Notes: generated by a model not told the origin, from the letters alone. Shown: positions 49,833 through 63,941, counted from the stretch's first letter. The stretch: 64,000 bases of DNA from Isoetes taiwanensis (GCA_021234155.1 JAJEKV010000672.1:56962-120961); one strand, 5' to 3'. Numbers and translations: made by a program.

Positions 49833-51597
49833 ACTTATAGTGTTTTTTATCGTTTGTTTTAAGTGGATAACAAAATTAAAACAACACATCTTTGTGCATT
49901 GCAACTCCTTGTTGGTTCTAGCAAAAAGTAGGGGCATTGTCTACCTCAAACAAAGCGTCACGCCAATGTACAAAAATAAGGACCCTCCTTTAAGTTATCG
50001 GACCACGAGAACTTCAAGCATCCCTAGCGGGGACGTCTTAATGTGGTACATCCAATGATGAAAGATTCCTACTTGTATAAAATGCATGTGCACATTGTAA
50101 AGGCAAGATTTACGGATCACGAGTTTCATCAATTAGTAATGTTAGTCGGAGGCGACTTTTAGACCAAATTACTGGTCCATAATTCAATAGAACTTGTCCT
50201 TGTCTACCTTTTGCGGTCGTGGTAAAATTGGGTTTAAATCTGAGATAGCGTTAAAATTACCATGGAGCCGATGCCCAAGAAGCTACTAAACAAAGGACAA
50301 ATCACGAACCCCTTTGCATGAGAAAATAAAAAGTCGTTTTATGTGATTATGATCCGTTGTTCTATTACATTTGGCTCTATGCCATGGAACAATGCAATTT
50401 CTATGCCACTAGCAAGGGCGGATCCTTCTTGCCCTCCTCTCCTCAGCGTTAAGTATTAGCTCTCCCTTCTCTCTCGTTGGCTTCCGTCCCATCCTCCTCA
50501 CGGATCTTGGCGTTCACCTCTTCTAGTGTCCCTTTCCACGTCTCGACTTTTCAAAGTCCCTAATCTTGGCTCCTCTCCATTCCCTCCTGCCATCTCTCTC
50601 CCCGGCACTAGCTCCTCTCCATCCTCTACGGTCATTTCTCTCTCTGCGCCTAGTGTCGACAATCATGTCATAACCCAAATGCTCCCCCCGTTCCCTATCT
50701 TCCCTTCTTGAGAGCTGATCAATCTCATAGTGCTCCTCATTTCTTTGCACGACTCTATCTTCTCTTAGGTGGCAAAACATCAAGATTGTCTTCTTGCCTC
50801 CCATGTTCATATCTTCTCCTCGTCTCCATTGCATCTCCAAAATGTCTCTCGCCTCGTTGGCTCTCCCGGATGCGATTGAACCAAACTCTCGAGATCAGTA
50901 CCCTCCCTCGGTTTGTTCCGTCTGCGGGATTCCCTCGGCGAGGGGGCGAGACCTTTCGGACACACCAGCGGCGAGTGGGACTCTAATGCCTCGCGGCCTC
51001 TCAATACCAACACATCCCGGAAGAAGCTGGAACCAAGAGGGTGGCGAACATGGCTGCAAGCAATCGAGAAACAATGCCATCTGGCTCATCTTGTCGCTAC
51101 CAAACGCGTCATGGCAATAGGCCATTATATGGACACCACTTGCGGTTTAGATTAGCATGCAAATGATGATGCTCACATAGGTATACCATGCAAGTGTGCA
51201 CCATGCACTCGAGCATCCACACATGCATGCATTCACTTGCTTGCATGGCCGGAATGGGGGCGCGACTTGTCTTTGTGCCTTATGCATGTGGAATTAGAGG
51301 ATGAACCATAAGAGATCACTAAGAGCAAGCCGACCTAATGCAAGCCAACCCTTCCTCGTGTAGCGGGGTTTAGAAACATAGTGATCTTGAACCATACGAG
51401 CTAATTCCCAAGAAATTTACCCAAGTGCCTCTCAGTGTATTGGGAAAAAGTGCGAATGCATCAGGCGAGGTGTTTTGCCATAATGGAAATAACTTTTTCT
51501 GGCTCATAAAATGAGAAAATTTCGCCATTTTTGCAGATAGAGGAGACTAAGACCTTTTCAATGGCGGTAAGGTCATATCAAGCGGAGTTGGATCTTG
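49833..51597 (+). repeat. Satellite monomer 21 (1,765 bp)
   Basis: Private CATGGAGCCGATG near 50260. A 4-bp duplication in the right hairpin arm (CACTTGCTTGCATGG, near 51233). Confidence 0.9.
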
Positions 51598-53359
51598 ACT
51601 TATAGTGTTTTTATCGTTTGTTTTTCGTGGATAACAAAATTAAAACAACACATCTTTGTGCATTGCAACTCCTTGTTGGTTCTAGCAAAAAGTAGGGGCA
51701 TTGTCTACCTCAAACAAAGCGTCCGCCAATGTACAAAAATAAGGACCCTCCTTTAAGTTATCGGACCACGAGAACTTCAAGCTGTCCCTGGCGCCCGGAC
51801 GTCTTAATGTGGTACATCCAATGATGAAAGATTCCTACTTGTATAAAATGCATGTGCACATTGTAAAGGCAAGATTTACGGATCACGAGTTTCATCAATT
51901 AGTAATGTTAGATCGAGAGGCGACTTTTAGACCAAATTACTGGTCCATAATTCAATAGAACTTGTCCTTGTCTACCTTTTGCGGTCGTGGTAAAATTGGG
52001 TTTAAATCGGATAGCGTTAAAATTACCATGGAACCGATGCCCAGAAGCTACTAAACAAAGGACAAATCACGAACCCCTTTGCATGAGAAAATAAAAAGTC
52101 GTTTTATGTGATTATGATCCGTTGTTCTATTACATTTGGCTCTATGCCATGGAACAATGCAATTTCTATGCCACTAGCAAGGGGCGGATCCTTCTTGCCC
52201 TCCTCTCCTCAGCGGCGTATTAGCTCTCCCCTTCTCTCGTTGGCTTCCGTCCCATCCTCCTCTCACGGATCTTGGCGTTCACCTCTTCTAGTGTCCCTTT
52301 CCACTTCTCGACTTTTCAAAGTCCCTAATCTTTGGCTCCTCTCCATTCCCTCCTGCCATCTCTCTCCCCGGCACTAGCTCCTCTCCATCCTCTCTGGTCA
52401 TTTCTCTCTCTGCGCCTAGTGTCGACAATCATGTCATAACCCAAATGCTCCCCACGTTCCCTATCTTCCCTTCTTGAGAGCTGATCAATCTCATAGTGCT
52501 CCTCATTTCTTTGCCTGACTCTATCTTCTCTTCGTGGCAAAACATCAAGATTGTCTTCTTGCCTCCCATGTTCATATCTTCTCCTCGTCTCCATTGCATC
52601 TCCAAAATGTCTCTCGCCTCGTTGGCTCTCCCTGGATGCGATTGAACCAAACTCTCGAGATCAGTACCCTCCTCGGTTTGTTCACGTCTGCGGGATTCCC
52701 TCGGCGGGGGCGAGACCTTTCGGACACACCAGCGGCGAGTGGGACTCTAATGCCTCGCGACCTCTCAATACCAACACATCGGAAGAAGAAGCTGGAACCA
52801 AGAGGGTGGCGAACATGGCTGCAAGCAATCACGAGAAACAATGCCATCGGCTCATCTTGTCGCTACCAAACGCGTCATGGCAATAGGCCATTATATGGAC
52901 ACCACTTGCGGTTTAGATTAGCATGCAAATGATGATGCTCACATAGGTATACCATGCAAGTGTGCACCATGCACTCGAGCATCCACACATGCATGCATTC
53001 ACTTGCATGGCCGGAATGGGGGGCCACGACTTGTCTTTGTGCCTTATGCATGTGGAATTAGAGGATGAACCATAAGAGATCACTAAGAGCAAGCCGACCT
53101 AATGCAAGCCAACCCTTCCTCGTGTAGCCAGGGTTTAGAAACATAGTGATCTTGAACATACGAGCTAATTCCAAAGGAAATTTACCCAAGTGCCTGGGTA
53201 TTGGGAAAATTAGCGAATGCATCGGGAGGTGTTTTGCCATAATGGAAATAACTTTTTACGGCTCATAAAATGAGAAAATTTTGCCCGTTTTGCGGATAGA
53301 GGGAGACTAAGACCTTTTCAATGGCGGTAAGGTCATATCAAGCGGAGTTAGGATCTTCG
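51598..53359 (+). repeat. Satellite monomer 22 (1,762 bp)
   Basis: Private AGCGGCGTATTAGC near 52210, where other copies have AGCGTTAAGTATTAGC. Confidence 0.9.
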
Positions 53360-55130
53360 ACTTATAGTGTTTTTATCGTTTGTTTTCGTGGATAACAAAA
53401 TTAAAACAACACATCTTTTGTGCATTGCAACTCCTTGTTGGTTCTAGCAAAAAGTAGGGGCATTGTCTACCTCAAACAAAGCGTCACGCCAATGTACAAA
53501 AATAAGGACCCTCCTTTAAGTTATCGGACCCGAGAACTTCAAGCATCCCAAGCGCCAGGGACGTCTTAATGTGGTACATCCAATGATGAAAGATTCCTAC
53601 TTGTATAAAATGCATGTGCACATTGTAAAGGCAAGATTTACGGATCACGAGTTTCATCAATTAGTAATGTTTAGTCCAGAGGCGACTTTTAGACCAAATT
53701 CTTGGTCCATAATTCAATAGAACTTGTCCTTGTCTACCTTTTTGCGATCGTGGTAAAATTGGGTTTAAATCTGAGATAGCGTTAAAATTACCATGGAACC
53801 GATGCCCAAGAAGCTACTAAACAAAGGACAAATCACGAACCCCCTTTGCATGAGAAAATAAAAAGTCGTTTTATGTGATTATGATCCGTTGTTCTATTAC
53901 ATTTGGCTCTATGCCATGGAACAATGCAATTTCTATGCCACTAGCAAGGGCGGATCCTTCTTGCCCTCCTCTCCTGGCGTTAAGTATTAGCTCTCTCCCT
54001 TCTCTCGTTGGCTTCCGTCCCATCCTCCTCTACGGATCTTGGCGTTCACCTCTTCTAGTGTCCCTTTCCACTTCTCGACTTTTCAAAGTCCCTAATCTTG
54101 GCTCCTCTCCATTCCCTCCTGCCATCTCTCTCCCCGGCACTAGCTCCTCTCCATCCTCTCTGGTCATTTTTCTCTCTGCGCCCTAGTGTCGACAATCATG
54201 TCATAACCCAAATGCTCCCCGTTCCCTATCTTCCCTTCTTGAGAGCTGATCAATCTCATAGTGCTCCTCATTTCTTTGCTGACTCTATCTTCTCTTAGGT
54301 GGCAAAACATCAAGATTGTCTTCTTGCCTCCCATGTTCATATCTTCTCCTCGTCTCCATTGCATCTCCAAAATGTCTCTCGCCTCGTTGGCTCTCCACGG
54401 ATGCGATTGAACCAAACTCTCGAGATCAGTACCCTCCTCGGTTTGTTCGCGTCTGCGGGATTCCCTCGGCGGGGGCGAGACCTTTCGGACACACCAGCGG
54501 CGAGTCGGACTCTAATGCCTGTGACCTCTCAATACCAACACATCGGGAAGAAGCTGGAACCAAAGGGTGGCGAACATGGCTGCAAGCAATCGAGAAACAA
54601 TGCCATCTGGCTCATCTTGTCGCTACCAAGCACGTCATGGCAATAGGCCATTATATGGACACCACTTGCGGTTTAGATTAGCATGCAAATGATGATGCTC
54701 ACATAGGTATACCATGCAAGTGTGCACCATGCACTCGAGCATCCACACATGCATGCATTCACTTGCATGGCGCCGGAATGGGGGGGGCACGACTTGTCTT
54801 TGTGCCTTATGCATGTGGAATTAGAGGATGAACCATAAGAGATCACTAAGAGCAAGCCGACCTAATGCAAGCCAACCCTTCCTCGTGTAGCCAGGGTTTA
54901 GAAACATAGTGATCTTGAACCGCACGAGCTAATTCCCAAGGAAATTTACCCAAGTGCCTCTCCGTATTGGGAAAATTACGCGAATGCATCCGAGGCGAGG
55001 TGTTTTGCCATAATGGAAATAACTTTTTTCTGGCTCATAAAATGAGAAAATTTCGACCATTTTGCAGATAGAGGAGACTAAGACCTTTTCAACGGCAGTA
55101 AGGTCATATCAAACGGAGTTCGGATCTTCG
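53360..55130 (+). repeat. Satellite monomer 23 (1,771 bp)
   Basis: T-run expansions in ACATCTTTTGTGC (near 53410) and AATGTTTAGTCC (near 53667). Loses AG in CCAAAGGGTGGCG (near 54560). Confidence 0.9.
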
Positions 55131-56887
55131 ACTTATAGTGTTTTTATCGTTTGTTTCGTGGATAACAAAATTAAAACAACACATCTTTGTGCATTGCAAC
55201 TCCTTGTTGGTTCTAGCAAAAGTAGGGGCATTGTCTACCTCAAACAAAGCGTCCGCCAATGTACAAAAATAAGGACCCTCCTTTAAGTTATCGGACCACG
55301 AGAACTTCAAGCTATCCCTGGCGTCCGGGCGTCTTAATGTGGTACATCCAATGATGAAAGATTCCTACTTGTATAAAATGCATGTGCACATTGTAAAGGC
55401 AAGATTTACGGATCACGAGTTTCATCAATTAGTAATGTTAGTCGAGGCGACTTTTAGACCAAATTGCTTGGTCCATAATTCAATAGAACTTGTCCTTGTC
55501 TACCTTTTGCGGTCGTGGTAAAATTGGGTTTAAATCTGAGATAGCGTTAAAATTACCATGGGCCGATGCCCAAGAAGCTACTAAACAAAGGACAAATCAC
55601 GAACCCCCTTTGCATGAGAAAATAAAAAGTGGTTTTATGTGATTATGATCCGTTGTTCTATTACATTTGGCTCTATGCCATGGAACAATGCAATTTCTAT
55701 GCCACTAGCAAGGGCCGGATCCTTCTTGCCCTCCTCTCCTCGCGTTCGTATTCGCTCTCCCTTCTCTCGTTGGCTTCCGTCCCATCCTCCCTCTCACGGA
55801 TCTTGGCGTTCACCTCTTCTAGTGTCCCTTTCCCGTCTCGACTTTCAAAGTCCCTAATCTTGGCTCCTCTCCATTCCCTCACGCCATCTCTCTCCCCGGC
55901 CACTAGCTCCTCTCCATCCTCTCTGGTCATTTCTCTCTCTGCGCCTAGTGTCGAGCCAATCATGTCATAACCCAAATGCTCCCCCGTTCCCTATCTTCCC
56001 TTCTTGAGAGCTGATCAATCTCATAGTGCTCCTCATTTCTTTTGCGACTCTATCTTCTCTTAGGTGGCAAAACATCAAGATTGTCTTCTTGCCTCCCATG
56101 TTCATATCTTCTCCTCGTCTCCATTGCATCTCCAAAATGTCTCTCGCCTCGTTGGCTCTCCACGGATGCGATTGAACCAAACTCGAGATCAGTACCCTCC
56201 TCGGTTTGTTCGCGTCTGCGGGATTCCCTCGGCGGGGGGGCGAGACCTTTCGGACACACCAGCGGCGAGAGTGGGACTCTAATGCCTCGCGACCTCTCAA
56301 TACCAACACATCGGGAAGAAAGCTGGAACCAAGAGGGTGGCGAACATGGCTGCAAGCAATGAGAAACAATGCCATCGGCTCATCTTGTCGCTACCAAACG
56401 CGTCATGGCAATAGGCCATTATATGGACACCACTTGCGGTTTAGATTAGCATGCAAATGATGATGCTCACATAGGTATACCATGCAAGTGTGCACCATGC
56501 ACTCGAGCATCCACACATGCATGCATTCACTTGCATGGCGCGGAATGGGGGCACGACTTGTCTTTGTGCCTTATGCATGTGGAATTAGAGGATGAACCAT
56601 AAGAGATCACTAAGAGCAAGCCGACCTAATGCAAGCCAACCCTTCCTCGTGTAGCCGAGGGGTTTAGAAACATAGTGATCTTGAACCATACGAGCTAATT
56701 CCCAAGGAAATTTACCCAAGTGCCCTCATTATTGGGAAAATTGCGAATGCATCAGGCGAGGTGTTTTGCCATAATGGAAATAACTTTTTCGGCTCATAAA
56801 ATGAGAAATTTTCGACCATTTTGCAGATAGAGGAGACTAAGACCTTTTCAATGGCGGTAAGGTCATATCAAGCGGAGTTGGATCTTG
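55131..56887 (+). repeat. Satellite monomer 24 (1,757 bp)
   Basis: Starts in the clean subtype. Private ACCATGGGCCGATG near 55555. Confidence 0.9.
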
Positions 56888-58645
56888 ACTTATAGTGTTT
56901 TATCGTTTGTTTAAGTGGATAACAAAATTAAAACAACACATCTTTGTGCATTGCAACTCCTTGTTGGTTCTAGCAAAAAGTAGGGGCATTGTCTACCTCA
57001 AACAAAGCGTCCGCCAATGTACAAAAATAAGGACCCTCCTTTAAGTTATCGGACCCGAGAACTTCAATCCCTAGCGTCGGACGTCTTAATGTGGTACATC
57101 CAATGATGAAAGATTCCTACTTGTATAAAATGCATGTGCACATTGTAAAGGCAAGATTTACGGATCGAGTTTCATCAATTAGTAATGTTAGTCCGGAGGC
57201 GACTTTTAGACCAAATTCTTTGGTCCATAATTCAATAGAACTTGTCCTTGTCTACCTTTTTGCGGTCGTGGTAAAATTGGGTTTAAATCTGGATAGCGTT
57301 AAAATTACCATGGAACCGATGCCCAAGAAGCTACTAAACAAAGGACAAATCACGAACCCCCTTTGCATGAGAAAATAAAGAAGTCGTTTTATGTGATTAT
57401 GATCCGTTGTTCTATTACATTTGGCTCTATGCCATGGAACAATGCAATTTCTATGCCACTAGCAAGGGCGGATCCTTCTTGCCCTCCTCTCCTCGCGTTA
57501 GTATTAGCTCTCCCTTCTCTCGTTGGCTTCCGTCCCATCCTCCCTCTACGGATCTTGGCGTTCACCTCTTCTAGTGTCCCTTTCCACTTCTCGACTTTCA
57601 AAGTCCCTAATCTTGGCTCCTCTCCATTCCCTCCTGCCATCTCTCTCCCCGGCACTAGCTCCTCTCCATCCCTCTCGGTCATTTCTCTCTCTGCGCCTAG
57701 TATGCGACAATCATGTCATAACCCAAATGCTCCCCCGTTCCCTATCTTCCCTTCTTGAGAGCTGATCAATCTCATAGTGCTCCTCATTTCTTTGCTGACT
57801 CTATCTTCTCTTCATTTGGCAAAACATCAAGATTGTCTTCTTGCCTCCCATGTTCATATCTTCTCCCTCGTCTCCATTGCATCTCCAAAATGTCTCTCGC
57901 CTCGTTGGCTCTCCACGGATGCGATTGAACCAAACTCGAGATCGAGTACCCTCCTCGGTTTGTTCCGTCTGCGGGATTCCCTCGACGGGGGCGAGACCTT
58001 TCGGAACACACCAGCGGCGAGTGGGACTCTAATGCCTCGTGACCTCTCAATACCAACACGCCGGAAGAAACTGGAACCAAGAGGGTGGCGAACATGGCTG
58101 CAAGCAATCACGAGAAACAATGCCATCGGCTCATCTTGTCGCTACCAAGCCGCGTCATGGCAATAGGCCATTATATGGACACCACTTGCGGTTTAGATTA
58201 GCATGCAAATGATGATGCTCACATAGGTATACCATGCAAGTGTGCACCATGCACTCGAGCATCCACACATGCATGCATTCACTTGCATGGCGGAGGAATG
58301 GGGGCACGACTTGTCTTTGTGCCTTATGCATGTGGAATTAGAGGATGAACCATAAAGAGATCACTAAGAGCAAGCCGACCTAATGCAAGCCAACCCTTCC
58401 TCGTGTAGCGGGGGTTTAGAAACATAGTGATCTTGAACGCCGCGAGCTAATTCCCAAGGAAATTTACCCAAGTGCCTCTCAGGTATTGGGAAAATTGCAG
58501 CGAATGCATCCGGTGAGGTGTTTTGCCATAATGGAAATAACTTTTTCTGGCTCATAAAATGAAAATTTCGACCATTTTGCGAGATAGAGGAGACTAAGAC
58601 CTTTTCAGCGGCGGTAAGGTCATATCAAGCGGAGTTCGGATCTTG
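56888..58645 (+). repeat. Satellite monomer 25 (1,758 bp)
   Basis: Shortened T-run at the phase marker (GTGTTTTATCG) and a contracted GAACTTCAATCCCTAGCG word near 57060. Confidence 0.9.
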
Positions 58646-60422
58646 ACTTATAGTGTTTTTTTATCGTTTGTTTCGTGGATAACAAAATTAAAACAACACA
58701 TCTTTGTGCATTACAACTCCTTGTTGGTTCTAGCAGCAAAAGTAGGGGCATTGTCTACCTCAAACAAAGCGTCCGCCAATGTACAAAAATAAGGACCCTC
58801 CTTTAAGTTATCGGACCCGAGAACTTCAAAGCATCCCTAGCGCCGGGGCGTCTTAATGTGGTACATCAATGATGAAAGATTCCTACTTGTATAAAATGCA
58901 TGTGCACATTGTAAAAAGGCAAGATTTACGGATCACGAGTTTCATCAATTAGTAATGTTAGATCGAGAGGCGACTTTTAGACCAAATTCTTGGTCCATAA
59001 TTCAATAGAACTTGTCCTTGTCTACCTTTTGCGATCGTGGTAAAATTGGGTTTAAATACGGATAGCGTTAAAATTACCATGGAACCGATGCCCAAGAAGC
59101 TACTAAACAAAGGACAAATCACGAACCCCCTTTGCATGAGAAAATAAAGAAGTCGTTTTATGTGATTATGATCCGTTGTTCTATTACATTTGGCTCTATG
59201 CCATGGAACAATGCAATTTCTATGCCACTAGCAAGGGCGGATCCTTCTTGCCCTCCTCTCCTCGCGTTAAGTATTGGCTCTCCCTTCTCTGTTGGCTTCC
59301 GTCCCATCCTCCTCTCACGGATCTTGGCGTTCACCTCTTCTAGTGTCCCTTTCCACTTCTCGACTTTCAAAGTCCCTAATCTTGGCTCCTCTCCATTCCC
59401 CTCACGCCATCTCTCTCCCCGGCACTAGCTCCTCTCCATCCTCTCTGGTCATTTCTCTCTCTCTGGCCTAGTGTAGACAATCATGTCATAACCCAAATGC
59501 TCCCCCGTTCCCTATCTTCCCTTCTTGAGAGCTGATCAATCTCATAGTGCTCCTCATTTCTTTGCACGACTCTATCTTCTCTTAGGTGGCAAAACATCAA
59601 GATTGTCTTCTTGCCTCCCATGTTCATATCTTCTCCTCGTCTCCATTGCATCTCCAAAATGTCTCTCGCCTCGTTGGCTCTCCCTGGATGCGATTGAACC
59701 AAACTCTCGAGATCGAGTACCCTCCTCAGTTTGTTCACGTCTGCGGGATTCCCTCGACAGGGGACGAGACCTTTCGAACACACCAGCGGCGAGTCGGACT
59801 CTAATGCCTCGTGGCCTCTCAATACCAACACATCGGGAAGAAGCTGGAACCAAGAGGGTGGCGAACATGGCTGCAAGCAATGCGAGAAACAATGCCATCT
59901 GGCTCATCTTGTCGCTACCAAGCACGTCATGGCAATAGGCCATTATATGGACACCACTTGCGGTTTAGATTAGCATGCAAATGATGATGCTCACATAGGT
60001 ATACCATGCAAGTGTGCACCATGCACTCGAGCATCCACACATGCATGCATTCACTTGCATGGCGCCGGAATGGAGGGGGGCCACGACTTGTCTTTGTGCC
60101 TTATGCATGTGGAATTAGAGGATGAACCATAAGAGATCACTAAGAGCAAGCCGACCTAATGCAAGCCAACCCTTCCTCGTGTAGCCAGGGTTTAGAAACA
60201 TAGTGATCTTGAACCGCACGAGCTAATTCCCAAGGAAATTTACCCAAGTGCCTCTCCGTATTGGGAAAATTACGCGAATGCATCCGAGGCGAGGTGTTTT
60301 GCCATAATGGAAATAACTTTTTTCTGGCTCATAAAATGAGAAAATTTCGCCCATTTTGCAGATAGAGGAGACTAAGACCTTTTCAGCGGCGGATGGGTCA
60401 TATCAAGCGGAGTTGGATCTTG
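58646..60422 (+). repeat. Satellite monomer 26 (1,777 bp)
   Basis: The longest intact copy. Carries CATTACAACTCC (shared only with monomer 27), a duplicated AGC in CTAGCAGCAAAAG, and GTAAAAAGGC near 58913. Confidence 0.9.
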
Positions 60423-62177
60423 ACTTATAGTGTTTTTATCGTTTGTTTAAGTGGATAACAAAATTAAAACAACACATCTTTGTGCATTACAACTCCTTGT
60501 TGGTTCTAGCAAAAGTAGGGGCATTGTCTACCTCAAACAAAGCGTCAGCCAATGTACAAAAATAAGGACCCTCCTTTAAGTTATCGGACCACGAGAACTT
60601 CAAGCATCCCTGGCGTCGGACGTCTTAATGTGGTACATCCAATGATGAAAGATTCCTACTTGTATAAAATGCATGTGCACATTGTAAAGGCAAGATTTAC
60701 GGATCACGAGTTTCATCAATTAGTAATGTTCGTCCGAGAGAGGCGACTTTTAGACCAAATTCTTGGTCCATAATTCAATAGAACTTGTCCTTGTCTACCT
60801 TTTGCGATCGTGGTAAAATTGGGTTTAAATCGGATAGCGTTAAAATTACCATGGAACCGATGCCCAAGCTACTAAACAAAGGACAAATCGAACCCCTTTG
60901 CATGAAAATAAAATAAAGTGGATTTTATGTGATTATGATCCGTTGTTCTATTACATTTGGCTCTATGCCATGGAACAATGCAATTTCTATGCCACTAGCA
61001 AGGGCCGGATCCTTCTTGCCCTCCTCTCCTCGCGTTCGTATTCGCTCTCCCTTCTCTCGTCGGCTTCCGTCCCATCCTCCTCTACGGATCTTGGCGTTCA
61101 CCTCTTCTAGTGTCCCTTTCCACTTCTCGACTTTCAAAGTCCCTAATCTTGGCTCCTCTCCATTCCCTCCTGCCATCTCTCTCCCCAGCACTAGCTCCTC
61201 TCCATCCTCTCTGGTCATTTCTCTCTCTGCGCCTAGTGTGGACAATCATGTCACCAAATGCTCCCCGCGTTCCCTATCTTCCCTTCTTGAGAGCTGATCA
61301 ATCTCATAGTGCTCCTCATTTCTTTTGCGACTCTATCTTCTCTTGCATTGGCAAAACATCAAGATTGTCTTCTTGCCTCCCATGTTCATATCTTCTCCTC
61401 GTCTCCATTGCATCTCCAAAATGTCTCTCGCCTCGTTGGCTCTCCACGGATGCGATTGAACCAAACTCTCGAGATCGAGTACCCTCCTCGGTTTGTTCGC
61501 GTCTGCGGGATTCCCTCGGCGAGGGGGCGAGACCTTTCGGAACACACCAGCGGCGAGTCGGACTCTAATGCCTCAGCGGCCTCTCAATACCAACACATCG
61601 GAAGAAGAAAGCTGGAACCAAGAGGGTGGCGAACATGGCTGCAAGCAATCGAAACAATGCCATCGGCTCATCTTGTCGCTACCAAGCGCGTCATGGCAAT
61701 AGGCCATTATATGGACACCACTTGCGGTTTAGATTAGCATGCAAATGATGATGCTCACATAGGTATACCATGCAAGTGTGCACCATGCACTCGAGCATCC
61801 ACACATGCATGCATTCACTTGCATGGCAGGAATGGGGGGCGCGACTTGTCTTTGTGCCTTATGCATGTGGAATTAGAGGATGAACCATAAGAGATCACTA
61901 AGAGCAAGCCCGACCCTAATGCAAGCCAACCCTTCCTCGTGTAGCCGGGGTTTAGAAACATAGTGATCTTGAACTACGAGCTAATTCCCAAGAAATTTAC
62001 CCAAGTGCCTCTCGGTATTGGGAAAATTATGCGAATGCATCCGGCGAGGTGTTTTGCCATAATGGAAATAACTTTTTCGGCTCATAAAATGAGAAAATTT
62101 GGCGCGTTTTGCGGATAGAGGAGACTAAGACCTTTTCAATGGCGGTAAGGTCATATCAAAGCGGAGTTAGGATCTTG
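60423..62177 (+). repeat. Satellite monomer 27 (1,755 bp)
   Basis: Shares CATTACAACTCC with monomer 26 and the 3-bp loss in GCCCAAGCTACT with monomer 28. Lacks TAACC in CATGTCACCAAATGC near 61247. Confidence 0.9.
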
Positions 62178-63941
62178 ACTTATAGTGTTTTTTATCGTTT
62201 GTTTCGTGGATAACAAAATTAAAACAACACATCTTTGTGCATTGCAACTCCTTGTTGGTTCTAGCAAAAAGTAGGGGCATTGTCTACCTCAAACAAAGCG
62301 TCCGCCAATGTACAAAAATAAGGACCCTCCTTTAAGTTATCGGACCGAGAACTTCAATCCCTGGCGCGGGCGTCTTAATGTGGTACATCAATGATGAAAG
62401 ATTCCTACTTGTATAAAATGCATGTGCACATTGTAAAGGCAAGATTTCGGATCCACGAGTTTCATCAATTAGTAATGTTAGTCTAGAGGCGACTTTTAGA
62501 CCAAATTCTTTGGTCCATAATTCAATAGAACTTGTCCTTGTCTACCTTTTGCGATCGTGGTAAAATTGGGTTTAAATCCGGATAACGTTAAAATTACCAT
62601 GGAACCCGATGCCCAAGCTACTAAACAAAGGACAAATCACGAACCCCCCTTTGCATGAGAAAATAAAGAAGTCGTTTTATGTGATTATGATCCGTTGTTC
62701 TATTACATTTGGCTCTATGCCATGGAACAATGCAATTTCTATGCCACTAGCAAGGGCGGATCCTTCTTGCCCTCCTCTCCTCGCGTTAAGTATTAAGCTC
62801 TCCCTTCTCGTCGGCTTCCGTCCCATCCTCCTCTACCCGGATCTTGGCGTTCACCTCTTCTAGTGTCCCTTTCCCACTTCTCGACTTTCAAAGTCCCTAA
62901 TCTTGGCTCCTCTCCATTCCCTCCTGCCATCTCTCTCCCAGCACTAGCTCCTCTCCATCCTCTCACGGTCATTTCTCTCTCTGCGCCTAGTGTCGACAAT
63001 CATGTCATAACCCAAATGCTCCCCCGTTCCCTATCTTCCCTTCTTGAGCTGATCAATCTCATAGTGCTCCTCATTTCTTTGCTGACTCTATCTTCTCTTA
63101 GGTGGCAAAACATCAAGATTGTCTTCTTGCCTCCCATGTTCATATCTTCTCCTCGTCTCCATTGCATCTCCAAAATGTCTCGCCTCGTTGGCTCTCACGG
63201 ATGCGATTGAACCAAACTCTCGAGATCAGTACCCTCCTCGGTTGTTCCGTCTGCGGGATTCCCTCGGCAGGGGTGAGACCTTTCGAACACACCAGCGGCG
63301 AGTCGGACTCTAATGCCTGCGGCCTCTCAATACCAACACATGGAAGAAGCGGAACCAAGAGGGTGGCGAACATGGCTGCAAGCAATGCGAGAAACAATGC
63401 CATCGGCTCATCTTGTCGCTACCAAAGCGCGTCATGGCAATAGGCCATTATATGGACACCACTTGCGGTTTAGATTAGCATGCAAATGATGATGCTCACA
63501 TAGGTATACCATGCAAGTGTGCACCATGCACGTAATGGAATTAGAGGATGAACCGAGCATCCCAACACATGCATGCATTCACTTGCATGGCGCCCGGAAT
63601 GGGGGGCCGCGACTTGTCTTTTGTGCCTTATGCATGTGGAATTAGAGGATGAACCATAAGAGATCACTAAGAGCAAGCCCGACCTAATGCAAGCCAACCC
63701 TTCCTCGTGTAGCAGGGTTTAGAAAACGGTGATCTTGAACCCTTGAGCTAATTCCCAGGAAATTTACCCAATTGCCCCTCTGTGTTGGGAAAATTGCGAA
63801 TGCATCTCCAAGGTGTTTTTGCCATAAATGGAAATAACTTTTCTGGCTCATAAAATGAGAAAATTTGCGCGTTTTGCAGATAGGAGACTAAGACCTTTTC
63901 AATGGCAGTAAGGTCATATCAAACTGGAGTTCGGATCTTCG
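62178..63941 (+). repeat. Satellite monomer 28 (1,764 bp)
   Basis: Shares GCCCAAGCTACT with monomer 27. Contains a 23-nt templated insertion in the hairpin loop (63532-63554). Confidence 0.9.
63532..63554 (+). repeat. Templated 23-nt insertion in hairpin loop
   Basis: Between GCACCATGCAC and GAGCATCC the usual TC is replaced by 23 nt. Nineteen of these (TGGAATTAGAGGATGAACC) are identical to 63637-63655, about 100 bp downstream in the same monomer. Confidence 0.85.
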
